Assembly: GCF_900103225.1 (NCBI RefSeq)
Contig: NZ_FNJH01000001.1
Coordinates: forward strand, 1,572,185 to 1,636,184
Reading direction: 5' to 3'
DNA length: 64,000 nucleotides
Source: Pseudomonas congelans
GTDB taxonomy: Bacteria; Pseudomonadota; Gammaproteobacteria; Pseudomonadales; Pseudomonadaceae
Shown here: piece by piece, positions 1-8,375 of the stretch
How positions within the stretch are numbered: position 1 is the stretch's first letter
How the letters are laid out: each line of letters starts with the position of its first letter
Notes under the pieces: generated by a model
Databases searched by the model: none
What the model was told of the DNA's origin: nothing
The model's input: only the letters and a program-made list of their open reading frames with translations
Position numbers and translations under genes: made by a program

Positions 1-101
1 GCCAGTTCATAGACCTCAAACGGGCCCATAGCCTGACTCAAAGGCGCAACGCCCAGCAGGATGGCCGTCAGCAAAGCGGCTTTAAGGGGATGACGAAACA
101 T
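1..101 (-). CDS. aprF: Outer-membrane TolC-family protein of the protease secretion system, 5' end only
   Basis: Only the first 33 codons lie in the window; the gene runs off the left edge. An ATG at 101 opens a typical signal peptide (MFRHPLKAALLTA..., cleavage probably after SQA near residue 24), followed by GPFEVYELA, which is how mature TolC-like exporters of this group begin. It starts 1 base after the aprE stop, so it is the last gene of the aprA-inh-aprD-aprE-aprF unit. In the family it forms the trimeric outer-membrane channel of the type I exporter. The name rests on position and the short N-terminus; the rest of the protein cannot be checked. Confidence 0.8.
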   Translation of the reverse strand, partial: MFRHPLKAALLTAILLGVAPLSQAMGPFEVYEL

Positions 102-102
102 C

Positions 103-1440
103 CTATTCCTCCGTCAACGCGGAGCCGGCACGGTCCAGCAAAGGTTTGAACAGATAATTGAGCAGCGAGCGTTCACCCGTGCGCACGAACATTTCAGCGG
201 GCATGCCGGGTTTGATCACCAGCCCGTTGAGTTTTTCAAGCGCCGCGTCGCCCACCGAGGTACGCAGCACGTAATACGGCTGGCCGGTTTTTTCATCCTG
301 CATCTGGTCGGCGGAAATCAGGCTCACCTCACCGGAAACCCGCGGCGTGCGGCTTTGATTGAACGCGGTGAAGAGAATGTCGACCGGCAGATGGCTGGCG
401 ACCTTGTCGATCAGTTGCACCGGCAGCCGCCCTTCGACTTCCAGCCGCGTACCTTGCGGAACGATTTCCAGCAGCATTTCACCGGCACGCACTACCGCAC
501 CTTCGGTGTGCACGCCCAGATTGACGGCGATGCCATCGGCAGGCGCAAGAATTGCGCTGTGTTGCAGACTGAAACCGGCCGAGGCCAGCTGCTGCTCAAG
601 GGTAAGCGCCTTGACCTGGGCATCGGCCCATTGGCTGCGCACCTCTTTCTGGTACTCCTCACGCTGCTGTTGAAGGCGCAAACGCGATTCGACGATACCT
701 TGCTCTATACGTCCGGTTTCGCCCGCATTTTGCGCCAGGCTCTGTTGCACCTGAGAAAGCTGGCGCTGGAACTCCAGCAGGCGATTGCCAGGAATGAATC
801 CGTTCTGCGCCAAGGGCTCCAGGTTACTCAGTTGCTTGCGTAACGAGTCGGCCTGAGCCAGCAGGTCCGAACGGGCACGGCGCATGCCGGCGAGCTGCAG
901 CCCGGCACCCTCGATGCTCGCCTGCAGGCCGGACTGCTCGCGCGCCAGGGCCTGGCGTCGGCTGCTGAACAACTGCCGCTGCCCTTCAAGCACCAGCGCC
1001 AGCCGTGGGTCGGGGTCTTGCCCCTGTCCGGCCGCAATCAGTTCTGCGGGAAAACGCACCTCGTCCAGGTTGTCGCGCTCGCTTTGCCAGCGCGCCAGGC
1101 TGGCCCAGGCCATTCGATACTGGGCTCGCAACGATTGCACGTCGGCTTCGACCTGAGTCTGATCAAGGCGAAACAGCGGTTCGCCCTCTTTGACCAGTTG
1201 ACCTTCACTGACCAGAATTTTGCTGACCACGCCGCCATCCAGCGATTGCACGGCCTTGCGTTTGCCAGAGACCACCACCGTCCCCTGCACGGCAATGCCC
1301 TGATCCAGAGGGGCAAGACTGGCCCACAGAAAAAAACTGCCCGCCCCCGCCAGCATGAGAATCCAGCCCGCGCGAACGAAGAACTGCACGCCACGCTCCT
1401 TGCCCGGCACGGCGTAATGAGTGTCGATAGGGCTGTTCAT
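103..1440 (-). CDS. aprE: HlyD-family membrane-fusion protein of the alkaline protease exporter
   Basis: This 445-residue protein is the periplasmic adaptor linking the ABC transporter AprD to the outer-membrane channel AprF. One membrane segment lies at about residues 22-44, preceded by a short cytoplasmic tail. A lipoyl-like half (VQSLDGGVVSKILVSEGQ) at about 63-82 pairs with a second half near 295-325 (ILAPADGIAVNLGVHTEG). Between them is a long Gln/Glu/Arg-rich coiled-coil hairpin. The start codon overlaps the aprD stop in an ATGA arrangement, indicating translational coupling. The length matches the AprE/PrtE family. It should export the AprA protease encoded upstream; other substrates encoded outside the window are possible. 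Confidence 0.95.
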   Translation of the reverse strand: MNSPIDTHYAVPGKERGVQFFVRAGWILMLAGAGSFFLWASLAPLDQGIAVQGTVVVSGKRKAVQSLDGGVVSKILVSEGQLVKEGEPLFRLDQTQVEADVQSLRAQYRMAWASLARWQSERDNLDEVRFPAELIAAGQGQDPDPRLALVLEGQRQLFSSRRQALAREQSGLQASIEGAGLQLAGMRRARSDLLAQADSLRKQLSNLEPLAQNGFIPGNRLLEFQRQLSQVQQSLAQNAGETGRIEQGIVESRLRLQQQREEYQKEVRSQWADAQVKALTLEQQLASAGFSLQHSAILAPADGIAVNLGVHTEGAVVRAGEMLLEIVPQGTRLEVEGRLPVQLIDKVASHLPVDILFTAFNQSRTPRVSGEVSLISADQMQDEKTGQPYYVLRTSVGDAALEKLNGLVIKPGMPAEMFVRTGERSLLNYLFKPLLDRAGSALTEE

Positions 1441-3230
1441 ACGTCGGACTGCCTGTTCTGCGTGCCGTATTGACGGCTCATGGAAAGCCCGGCTGCCGGG
1501 CGAGATTGCGATTGAGGGTGCGCTTGCGCTGCCTGCGCCGACGATGGCTGTCCGGACAAGGCCTGCAGCACCTGAGCCGTAGCGCCAAATGCCTGCATGC
1601 GACCTTCGCTCAGCACCAGCAGGCGATCGGTCTGGTTCAGCGACTGCGTACGGTGGGTGACGAGCACAACGGTGCAGCCGCGGCTCTTGAGTTCGGCAAT
1701 CGCCTGAGTCAGGGCCGCCTCACCCGCAGCATCCAGATTGGAGTTGGGCTCATCGAGCACCACCAGTCGCGGGTCGCCGTACAGCGCACGGGCCAACGCG
1801 ACGCGCTGTTTCTGACCGCCGGACAAGCCAGCGCCATCATCACCCAGCCGCGTGTCGTAGCCTTGCGGCAGGCGCAGAATCAATTCGTGTACGCCCGCCA
1901 GTTGCGCGGCAGCGACCACAGCGCTCGCGTCGCCCTCGCGAAAGCGCGCGATATTTTCTGCCACGGTGCCACCGAACAGCTCGATGTCTTGCGGCAGATA
2001 ACCAATATAGGGTCCCAGCGCCTCTCGGTCCCAGCGATGCATGTCGGCCCCGTCCAGACGTACCGTTCCGCCCAGCGCTGGCCAGACACCGACCAGCACG
2101 CGTGCCAGGGTCGACTTGCCGGAACCGGATGCACCCAGTACGCCGAGTACTTCACCGGCTTGCAGTTGAAAGCTCACTTGCTGAATCGTGGGCGACGTTT
2201 TGCCGGGAGGCGCAGCGCTGACCTGTTCCGCACTGATCTGACCGCGCGGTGCCGGCAGTGGCATGCGCGGCGCGGGCTCGGCATAGGTCTTGAGTAGCTG
2301 GTCCAGGCGCCCGTAAGCCAGGCGTGCAGAGCTCCATTGCTTCCAGACTGCGATCAGTTGGTCGATGGGGCTGAGGACCCGCCCCATAAGGATCGAGCCG
2401 GCGATCATCATGCCTGCGGTCATGTCTCCATTTATCACCAGCAGTGCGCCCAGGCCAAGCACGAGCGACTGCAGGCACAGGCGCAGGGCCTTGCTGATCG
2501 AACTGATCACCGCTCCAGTATCACTGGCACGGTTTTGCAGGGCCAGAAAGCGCCCGTGCACATGAAACCAGCGACGCCGCAGCACCTCGAGCATGCCCAT
2601 TGCCTGGATCGCCTCGGCCTGTTGCAGGTGTCGGGTCGCCAATTGCGCAGACTGCTGCGAGTAGCCGCTGGCTTCGGCCAGCGGTTTGCGGGTCAGCCAT
2701 TCGTTGAGGCAGGCCAGTCCGACCAGCAACACCGTCCCCACGCTGGCGAGCACGCCTAGCCAGGGGTCGAAAAGGAAGATCACCGCCAGGTAGATGGGGA
2801 ACCAGGGGGCGTCGAAGAACGCGAACAACGCCGGTCCGGTGAGAAACTGGCGGATGAAGGTCAGATCACCCAGCGCTTGCCCAGCCTGACGCTGTCCGGC
2901 GTGCAGGTTGCTCTCGAACGCAGCCTGATAGACGCGCAGATTGAAACGCTTTTCCAGCTCGCTACCGATGCGGATCACCACAAAGCTGCGGACCATCTCC
3001 AGCAAGCCGATGAACGCAAAGAACCCGACCACCATCAGCGTCAGCATGGCCAGAGTGGTCTGGTTCTGCGACGTCAGTACGCGGTCATAGACTTGCAGCA
3101 TGTAAATCGATGGGGCGAGCATCAGCACGTTGATCAGCGCGGTAAAACAACCGACACCAATCAACGCGCTCTTGTAGTCAGCCAGCGCTTTATAAAGCGG
3201 CGGCCGGGCGCTTTGGGGCAACGCACTCAT
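1437..3230 (-). CDS. aprD: Type I secretion ABC transporter (permease-ATPase) for alkaline protease
   Basis: The protein has an N-terminal membrane domain (about residues 20-300, several hydrophobic helices) fused to an ABC ATPase. Walker A GASGSGKST, the signature LSGGQKQR and Walker B LVVLDEP are all intact. It energises one-step export of AprA from the cytoplasm. I chose the ATG at 3230 (597 residues, MSALPQSARPP) because AAGGA sits 6 bases upstream; the in-frame ATG at 3269 has no spaced ribosome site and would add 13 residues. It follows inh and overlaps aprE by 4 bases. The order aprA-inh-aprD-aprE-aprF is that of P. fluorescens and Serratia/Erwinia prt loci, not that of P. aeruginosa, where aprDEF precede aprA. 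Confidence 0.95.
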   Translation of the reverse strand: MSALPQSARPPLYKALADYKSALIGVGCFTALINVLMLAPSIYMLQVYDRVLTSQNQTTLAMLTLMVVGFFAFIGLLEMVRSFVVIRIGSELEKRFNLRVYQAAFESNLHAGQRQAGQALGDLTFIRQFLTGPALFAFFDAPWFPIYLAVIFLFDPWLGVLASVGTVLLVGLACLNEWLTRKPLAEASGYSQQSAQLATRHLQQAEAIQAMGMLEVLRRRWFHVHGRFLALQNRASDTGAVISSISKALRLCLQSLVLGLGALLVINGDMTAGMMIAGSILMGRVLSPIDQLIAVWKQWSSARLAYGRLDQLLKTYAEPAPRMPLPAPRGQISAEQVSAAPPGKTSPTIQQVSFQLQAGEVLGVLGASGSGKSTLARVLVGVWPALGGTVRLDGADMHRWDREALGPYIGYLPQDIELFGGTVAENIARFREGDASAVVAAAQLAGVHELILRLPQGYDTRLGDDGAGLSGGQKQRVALARALYGDPRLVVLDEPNSNLDAAGEAALTQAIAELKSRGCTVVLVTHRTQSLNQTDRLLVLSEGRMQAFGATAQVLQALSGQPSSAQAAQAHPQSQSRPAAGLSMSRQYGTQNRQSDV

Positions 3231-3311
3231 GGTTGTTCCTTGATGGTCTTGCTTATGACGGAGTGACATCCCTGGGTTTTGACAAACAACTCGCGCAGGT
3301 CCGTGAAACGC

Positions 3312-3695
3312 TTAATCGGCGAGACGCCCAAGGACCAGCACTTCACCGCCGGGCAGACGCGCCTCATAGACCTGCTCCCCCATATTATTGAGGTGAATCA
3401 GGCGATTGCCTTCCTTGTCGGTGAACGCCAGGCCATCCGGTGTCGGAAACCAGCCAGTGGGTGCTTCGTGCAACCACTTTACTGCGCAGGCGAGATCGCC
3501 CGTCAGTTGCGGTACATCGGTATTAAGGTGCAGTTCACAGGCTTCATTCGTCTTTCCCTGAACAGAAAGTCGCCACTTGCCACTGAGTTCAGCAGGATCG
3601 GGCAGTTTCAAACTCATGGCCATGCTCGCTCCAGAAATACCCACCAGCAACGCAAAGGCAGCTGGCACGATTCGAACAACGTGATTGATCTTCAT
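3312..3695 (-). CDS. inh: Periplasmic serralysin inhibitor
   Basis: A 127-residue protein of the Inh/I38 inhibitor family. An N-terminal signal peptide (MKINHVVRIVPAAFALLVGISGASMA) directs it to the periplasm, where the family protects the cell from its own secreted metalloprotease. The mature part begins with a short hydrophilic tail, the segment that in the family inserts into the protease active site. Two cysteines (in ACELHL and DLACAV) fit the single conserved disulfide, and the region around WFPTPDGLAF fits the small beta-barrel. The start at 3695 gives the signal peptide at once; an upstream ATG at 3740 would put 15 charged residues in front. It lies 57 bases downstream of aprA in the same direction. 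Confidence 0.93.
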   Translation of the reverse strand: MKINHVVRIVPAAFALLVGISGASMAMSLKLPDPAELSGKWRLSVQGKTNEACELHLNTDVPQLTGDLACAVKWLHEAPTGWFPTPDGLAFTDKEGNRLIHLNNMGEQVYEARLPGGEVLVLGRLAD

Positions 3696-3752
3696 TACGG
3701 GGGTACTTTCCAGATTATGGACGACCGCAGGGTCGTCCAAAATTGTTACAGA

Positions 3753-5183
3753 TTAAACCACGATATCAGTGGCCAACGCTTGACCAACGGTCCCCACGAG
3801 GAAGTCCCCCAAACCCTGACCTGTGAAGTCGATCGCCAGACTGCCCAGATTGCTGCTCTGGTTATAGTTGAGGATCGCCTCGCCGGCGTGGCCGCTGAAT
3901 GCGTTGACGAACTGCAGCGCGCTCAGCGTGGAAATCGCCGATACGTCGATCTTGTCCTGACCGCTGACGAAATCACGAATCGTATCCTGGCCCGCGCGAT
4001 TGGAGTCGGAGCTGGCGCCAAACACGAAGATGTCGGCACCCGCACCACCGGTCAGGCTGTCGGCACCGCCACCGCCGTAGATGATGTCGTTGCCGGCACC
4101 ACCCTTGAGGTCGTTGGCGGCAGCATTGCCGATCAACAGGTCATTGCCCGAACCGCCCACCGCGTTTTCAACCACCACACCCTTGGCGATCGAAACGTTG
4201 CCGACCATGCCACCGACATCCGAGAACGAGGCGGCATTGAGGTTGATCTTCTGATTCTGGGTGAAGCCGGAAAAGTCGAGAGTATCCTTACCCCCGCCAT
4301 CCCACACCGAGAACACCACCTTGGAAGAGGCGGACGTGGCGCTGTAGAAATCGCGCCCGGCGGTGGAGTTGAACCCATAGACCGTGTCACCGGCACGGGT
4401 GCTCATGTTCGCGCCATAGAGCTGCTGAACGGCGGCGATATCATCCAGCAACGGTGCCGACGAGTACGACGGAGCACCGCCCTTGACGAAGTTCTGGTCA
4501 GTGTTGGACTCACTCCAGTAACTCATGACGCTATAGCCACGGGTGTCTTCTGCGTAGGTGGCGTCCTTGTAGCTCGGATTGCCCTCGCCCGCGTTGTAGT
4601 CACCCGGGTGAGACAGGCCCAGGGTATGGCCGATTTCATGGGTCAGGGTCTGACGGCCGTAGTTGCCATTGTCCGGGGTGGTGTTGACCTTGTAGCTGTT
4701 GTCGACAAGGTACCAGGACTGGCCGTCAGTACGGCTGTTGCCGCTGGGCAGGTAGGCAAAAGCTGCCCCGCCCGCACTGCCGTTGCTGTAGTTGCCGAAG
4801 GTCATATGCCCGTCGCCCCCGGAAGCCGCCTGGGTAAAGCTGACCTTGGCGACGTCTGCCCAGGATTGCATCGACAACACCGCCTGAGCTTTCTGCTGCG
4901 CGTTGAACGCACTGAAAGTCCCCAGCGAATTGTCGAACCCGGCAGGCTTGGCCGTCAGGAACGTGTAAGTGAGGTTGATGGTGCCGTTGCCATCGCGATC
5001 CGTCCAGGCGGCGTCATCGCGAAGAATATAATCAGCGGCCTGATCGACTGAATACGAGGGCTTGCCATTGATCGTGAGATTGCCGCCACGATCATACTGG
5101 TGGGCGAACGCATTGATCTGGTCGAAAGAGGTGCTGGTAGCAGCGGAGAGTTGAATTGCAGCATTTTCTTTGACTTTCGTCAT
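3753..5183 (-). CDS. aprA: Serralysin-type secreted zinc metalloprotease (alkaline protease)
   Basis: A 476-residue M10B metalloprotease. The zinc site [11 protein letters not shown] is at about 182-192 and the Met-turn SVMSYW at about 218-223. Glycine/aspartate-rich RTX calcium repeats (GGSGND, GGAGND, GGGGAD, GGAGAD) lie at about 345-385, and the C-terminus ends in the hydrophobic DIVV typical of the uncleaved type I secretion signal. There is no Sec signal peptide, as expected. The first 15-20 residues resemble the propeptide removed outside the cell by autolysis. It heads the operon with inh and aprDEF. The ribosome site AAGGAA sits 6 bases before the ATG and matches the core of an RsmA/CsrA recognition site, and the leader holds hairpins (see separate entries). 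Confidence 0.97.
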   Translation of the reverse strand: MTKVKENAAIQLSAATSTSFDQINAFAHQYDRGGNLTINGKPSYSVDQAADYILRDDAAWTDRDGNGTINLTYTFLTAKPAGFDNSLGTFSAFNAQQKAQAVLSMQSWADVAKVSFTQAASGGDGHMTFGNYSNGSAGGAAFAYLPSGNSRTDGQSWYLVDNSYKVNTTPDNGNYGRQTLTHEIGHTLGLSHPGDYNAGEGNPSYKDATYAEDTRGYSVMSYWSESNTDQNFVKGGAPSYSSAPLLDDIAAVQQLYGANMSTRAGDTVYGFNSTAGRDFYSATSASSKVVFSVWDGGGKDTLDFSGFTQNQKINLNAASFSDVGGMVGNVSIAKGVVVENAVGGSGNDLLIGNAAANDLKGGAGNDIIYGGGGADSLTGGAGADIFVFGASSDSNRAGQDTIRDFVSGQDKIDVSAISTLSALQFVNAFSGHAGEAILNYNQSSNLGSLAIDFTGQGLGDFLVGTVGQALATDIVV

Positions 5184-5597
5184 GACACTTCCTTGTTTGC
5201 TGATTGACAGGTTAGGTACGACAGGACTCTCCCCTGTAGCGAGAGAGTCCGGTCACTCGCTTTGTGAAGCGTAAAATCGTGTTGCGTAACAAAACTGACA
5301 CATCTTGAAATCTTGTGTCCAGCACTGTTCGATGATGCCAAATGGCCCAAAACGGGAAAGCGCCTACAGGCCTTGGAGAATCGCCTGATATTATTTTTTG
5401 TGATGACGAGATAGCCGATAAGCGCTTGAACAGGCTGCAACAAGCTTGATAAATATGACTGATAGGTCAGGAATTTTAAGGGTTCGACAGACCACGAATG
5501 CCCTGAGTAATGAACCGGCCTACTCAGCTACCAGGAACGGCACACCGCCAGCAGTGCGAGGGGCCGACGCCGACCTTTTTCCTCGTCGCAGAAACGC
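5184..5597. other. Intergenic region: aprA promoter and leader
   Basis: No convincing gene. Frames here lack a good ribosome site and have no recognisable protein. The part next to aprA holds two hairpins (5224-5250 and 5258-5271), and 5391-5460 is AT-rich, so the aprA promoter probably lies within about 250 bases of the start codon. I could not fix a -35/-10 pair. Confidence 0.5.
5224..5250 (-). promoter_or_regulatory. aprA: Hairpin in the aprA leader
   Basis: GGACTCTC at 5224-5231 pairs perfectly with GAGAGTCC at 5243-5250 around an 11-base loop, 41 bases upstream of the aprA ATG. There is no T tract, so it is not an ordinary terminator. It could shape translation or stability of the protease message. 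A second small hairpin, CGCTT-TGTG-AAGCG, follows at 5258-5271. Confidence 0.4.
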
Positions 5598-5625
5598 AAA
5601 AAGCCCCGACGAGTCGGGGCTTTTC
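5598..5625 (-). terminator. Rho-independent terminator of yccA
   Basis: AAGCCCCGAC at 5601-5610 pairs with GTCGGGGCTT at 5613-5622, a 10-bp stem with a two-base apex. On the minus strand it is followed by a T run, about 40 bases beyond the yccA stop codon. The short T run on the other side means it could act in both directions. Confidence 0.85.
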
Positions 5626-5662
5626 TTGAAGTGCAGCGGCCTGAATATTCAGGCCTGGTCGA

Positions 5663-6334
5663 TCAGTCGTCGCGGCTCATGATGCCGAAGATCTGCAGCA
5701 GGCTGATGAACAGGTTGTAGATCGATACATACAGGCTGACCGTCGCCATGATGTAGTTACGCTCACCACCCTGAATGATCGCGCTGGTCTGGAACAGAAT
5801 GCAGACCGACGAGAACAGCACGAAGCCCGCGCTGATAGCCAGCTGCAGACCGCTGATCTGGAAGAACATGCTGGCCACTACCGCACCCAGCAGGACGAAG
5901 AAGCCTGCGGTGATGAAACCACCCAGGAAGCTCATGTCCTTGCGGGTAATCAGTACATAGGCTGAAAGGCCGCCGAATACCAGAGCCGTCATCGCGAAGG
6001 CAGAGCTGACTACTTCAGCACCACCGGCCATGCCCAGGTAACGGTTGAGGATCGGGCCCAGCAGGAAACCCATGAAACCTGTCAGGGCGAAGGTCGACAC
6101 CAGACCCCAGACCGAATCACGCAGCTTGTTGGTCAGAAAGAACAGACCATAGAAGCCGATCAGCACCACGAAAATGTTCGGGTAGCCGACACGCATCTGC
6201 TGAGCGACGAATGCCATGACACCGCTGAAAGCCAGTGTCAGGGCGAGAAGACCGTAAGTATTGCGCAGGACACGACTAACCTCGAGCTGGTCGGCCTGCA
6301 TGCCGGTTTTAAGGCTGTAATCCTGTTCGCGCAT
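5663..6334 (-). CDS. yccA: Bax inhibitor-1/YccA family inner-membrane protein
   Basis: A 223-residue very hydrophobic protein with about seven membrane helices, typical of the BI-1/YccA family. In E. coli YccA is a substrate and modulator of the FtsH protease; the precise role here is inferred from family. The start at 6334 (MREQDYSLKTGMQADQLEVSRVL) is preceded by AAGGAG at 7 bases; an in-frame ATG at 6370 has no such site. The N-terminus shows the family pattern of a soluble lead of about 25 residues followed by RNTYGLLALTLAFSG. It is transcribed alone, away from the tRNA gene, and ends in a clear terminator. Confidence 0.92.
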   Translation of the reverse strand: MREQDYSLKTGMQADQLEVSRVLRNTYGLLALTLAFSGVMAFVAQQMRVGYPNIFVVLIGFYGLFFLTNKLRDSVWGLVSTFALTGFMGFLLGPILNRYLGMAGGAEVVSSAFAMTALVFGGLSAYVLITRKDMSFLGGFITAGFFVLLGAVVASMFFQISGLQLAISAGFVLFSSVCILFQTSAIIQGGERNYIMATVSLYVSIYNLFISLLQIFGIMSRDD

Positions 6335-6410
6335 GGCGAAACTCCTTGCTGTTGAAATGTTGAGTTGCAAAGATCATAACAGAGGCGCTGCAACTGGCTA
6401 GTCACAGAGT

Positions 6411-6438
6411 TTGACAGCTTGTTTCATTCCGGTATTAT
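6411..6438 (+). promoter_or_regulatory. Sigma-70 promoter of tRNA-Ser
   Basis: A perfect -35 TTGACA (6411-6416) and a -10 TATTAT (6433-6438) are separated by 16 bases. Transcription would start near 6445, about 11 bases before the tRNA. Confidence 0.8.
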
Positions 6439-6455
6439 GGCGCCCGCAACGAAGT

Positions 6456-6543
6456 GGAGGTATGGCCGAGTGGTTTAAGGCAGCAGTCTTGAAAACTGCC
6501 GACTGTAACAGGTCCTAGAGTTCGAATCTCTATGCCTCCGCCA
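6456..6543 (+). tRNA. tRNA-Ser, anticodon UGA
   Basis: An 88-base tRNA including an encoded CCA at 6541-6543. The acceptor arm GGAGGTA pairs with TGCCTCC. The anticodon stem GCAGT/ACTGC holds the loop CTTGAAA with anticodon TGA, which reads UCA and related Ser codons. The T arm carries GTTCGAATC, and the long variable arm expected of a class II tRNA-Ser is present. A strong promoter lies upstream and a terminator downstream, so it is a single-gene unit. Confidence 0.97.
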
Positions 6544-6556
6544 TATTTGGCAGCGC

Positions 6557-6583
6557 AAAGCCCTGATTATTCAGGGCTTTGTC
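6557..6583 (+). terminator. Rho-independent terminator after tRNA-Ser
   Basis: AAAGCCCTGA (6557-6566) and TCAGGGCTTT (6571-6580) form a perfect 10-bp stem with loop TTAT, ending in a short T run. Confidence 0.8.
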
Positions 6584-6648
6584 GTTTCTGGCCCCCACGA
6601 AACCCTGCGTCCTCCCCGCCCTGCGAGCTGCCGTGCGCAACCTGATAT

Positions 6649-6671
6649 ATTGATGCTCATACCGAATCAAT
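6649..6671. promoter_or_regulatory. LysR-type operator in the promoter of the LysR gene
   Basis: The 23-bp dyad has the form ATTGATG-N10-ATCAAT and a T-N11-A core from 6654 to 6666. It ends 15 bases before the LysR start codon. The same dyad, with equal length and identical outer arms, occurs at 9775-9797 in front of the divergent MFS gene, so both are probably sites of this LysR protein. Its place just before the start codon suggests autorepression. Confidence 0.6.
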
Positions 6672-6686
6672 CATCCTGGTCACGCA

Positions 6687-7595
6687 ATGCCCATCAATTT
6701 CGACCTCAACGACCTCCAGGCATTTCGTGCCGTGGTCGAGAATGGCAGCTTCCGCAAGGCCGCTGAAACAGTGCAGATCACCCAGCCTGCGCTCAGTCGG
6801 CGAATAGAAAAGCTCGAATCTGCGCTGAACGTTAAGCTCTTCGAGCGGACCACCCGCAGAGTCAGCCTGACCACGGTCGGCCGCGCATTTCTGCCTCAGG
6901 TCGAGCGCATTCTGGACGATCTGGACAGCGCATTGATGACCATCGAAGGTGTCGGCTCAACGCGAATGGGCAGCGTGACGATTGCCTGCGTGCCTTCAGC
7001 CGCCTATTACTTCATGCCTCAGGTCATCAGCGCCTTCCACCGGCTGTTTCCGAAAATCAGAATTCGGGTCATGGACGCCAGCGCCAATGAGGTCAACAGC
7101 GCGGTTGCCCTGGGCGAAGCCGATTTCGGGGTGAGTTTCAGCGGTAATCTGGCGCCGGAAGTGGACTTCGAACTGCTTCTGCAGGAACGCTACGTGATGG
7201 CCTGCAGGCGGGATCACCCGCTGGCCACGTGCGACAGCGTCAGTTGGGAGGAGATGTACCGCCACGACTACATCGCGCTGGATATCACCTCGGGTAACCG
7301 TCTGGTGCTGGATCAGGCGCTGGCGCCGTCGCGCCCGCACAAGGAAAGCATCTGCGAAACCCGCCATGTCACGACCATGATCGGCCTGGTGGAGGCCGGG
7401 CTTGGTGTGGCTGCGGTGCCTTCGATCGCCATGCCGATGACCGCTCACCCGTTTCTGGTGAGCGTGCCATTGGTTGCGCCCGAGGTGATTCGCAACGTAG
7501 GGCTGATCAAGCGTCGTGGCAGGACCTTGACACCGGCAGCCCTCGAGCTGGAACAACTGGTCAGGAAAATGCCGTCACCCTCAGCGGGGCACTGA
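6687..7595 (+). CDS. LysR-family transcriptional regulator of the tricarboxylate cluster
   Basis: A 302-residue LysR protein. The winged helix-turn-helix is at about residues 5-62 (NGSFRKAAETVQITQPALSR), and the rest is the periplasmic-binding-like effector domain. The ATG at 6687 fits the usual LysR N-terminus (MPINFDLNDLQAFRAVVENG). The gene ends convergently, overlapping the end of the ModA-like gene by 15 bases. It probably controls the MFS-ModA operon on the other strand: a dyad matching the one in its own promoter stands in front of that operon. The effector is unknown; a tricarboxylate such as aconitate or citrate is the natural guess. Confidence 0.9.
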   Translation: MPINFDLNDLQAFRAVVENGSFRKAAETVQITQPALSRRIEKLESALNVKLFERTTRRVSLTTVGRAFLPQVERILDDLDSALMTIEGVGSTRMGSVTIACVPSAAYYFMPQVISAFHRLFPKIRIRVMDASANEVNSAVALGEADFGVSFSGNLAPEVDFELLLQERYVMACRRDHPLATCDSVSWEEMYRHDYIALDITSGNRLVLDQALAPSRPHKESICETRHVTTMIGLVEAGLGVAAVPSIAMPMTAHPFLVSVPLVAPEVIRNVGLIKRRGRTLTPAALELEQLVRKMPSPSAGH

Positions 7596-8360
7596 ATCCA
7601 GCCCGGTAGACTGCACCGTGGCCTGGGCTTTCGGCGATGCCAGGTAATCCAGCAAGGCCTTCGCCTCTTTCGGGTGCTCGGCATTGACCGGGATTCCAGC
7701 GGCATAACGGGTAACCGACTGCACGTCTTCAGGAATCTTCGCCACGAACGTCACGCCGGGAATCGGCAGCAGCTCGGCAACCTGTTGAAAGCCCACTTCG
7801 TAGTCGCCCTTGGCAACCACCGAAGCAACCGGGATGCGCTCGATCATCTTGCCCTTCGGCGCGAGCTCCTTCTCGATACCGAGCTTTTTGAAAAGCTCTT
7901 TTTCGATGTACACGCCACTGGCGCTGTCGGAGTAAGCAACCGACTTGGCCTTGAGCAAGGTAGCCTTGAGCTCACTGTCGGTGCCGATCGCCGGCTTGGC
8001 CGCCCCCTCCTTCACCACCATCCCGATCCGCGAGTCAGCCAGTTCGACCCGCGATGCAGGGTCTACCTTGCCTTGCTTGATCAGATCATCCAGCGCATAG
8101 CCAACCATAATCACCACATCGGCGTGCTCGCCACGGGCCAGACGATTCGGAATGGCCTCGGGCGCCTTGCCCATAGAAGGGCCGAGAATGGTGTCCAGCG
8201 AATCCCCGGAAGACGCCGCGTATTGCGGTCCGAGCAGTTTGTACGCAGCCGTAAAGCCGCCGGAGGTCATGACTTTGAGCTGTTCAGCCTGCGCCGCCGC
8301 ACTGACCGCGATACAGCCGAGAAAAAGCGCGGCCAATTGAGTTTTGCATAACGATTTCAT
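7581..8360 (-). CDS. ModA-like periplasmic protein, probable aconitate isomerase
   Basis: A 259-residue exported protein with a signal peptide (cleavage near AQA-EQ at 25) and a ModA/type 2 periplasmic-binding fold (LKVMTSGGFTAAYKLLGPQY; SDSASGVYIEKELF). No molybdate permease or ATPase gene is nearby; the partner is a CitA/TcuC-type MFS carrier 15 bases upstream in the same operon. From memory, the aconitate isomerase described in Pseudomonas sp. WU-0701 is a periplasmic enzyme of about this length and of this same fold. The likely role is therefore interconversion of trans- and cis-aconitate in the periplasm before uptake. That function is inference; a binding protein for another oxyanion or acid is the alternative. 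Confidence 0.6.
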   Translation of the reverse strand: MKSLCKTQLAALFLGCIAVSAAAQAEQLKVMTSGGFTAAYKLLGPQYAASSGDSLDTILGPSMGKAPEAIPNRLARGEHADVVIMVGYALDDLIKQGKVDPASRVELADSRIGMVVKEGAAKPAIGTDSELKATLLKAKSVAYSDSASGVYIEKELFKKLGIEKELAPKGKMIERIPVASVVAKGDYEVGFQQVAELLPIPGVTFVAKIPEDVQSVTRYAAGIPVNAEHPKEAKALLDYLASPKAQATVQSTGLDSVPR

Positions 8361-8375
8361 AGTTATTTTCCTTGA

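Noticed and set aside
3279..5051. A 590-codon open frame on the plus strand opposite inh and aprA
   Set aside because: It is antisense to well-supported genes (zinc motif and RTX repeats on the minus strand) and has no ribosome site or domain; a high-GC shadow.
5180..5443. An 87-codon minus-strand frame ending at the aprA start
   Set aside because: It covers the aprA leader and hairpins, lacks a ribosome site, and has no protein-like features.
7581..8360. Molybdate-binding protein of an ABC importer
   Set aside because: The fold is ModA-like, but no permease or ATPase gene is near and the operon partner is an organic-acid MFS carrier.
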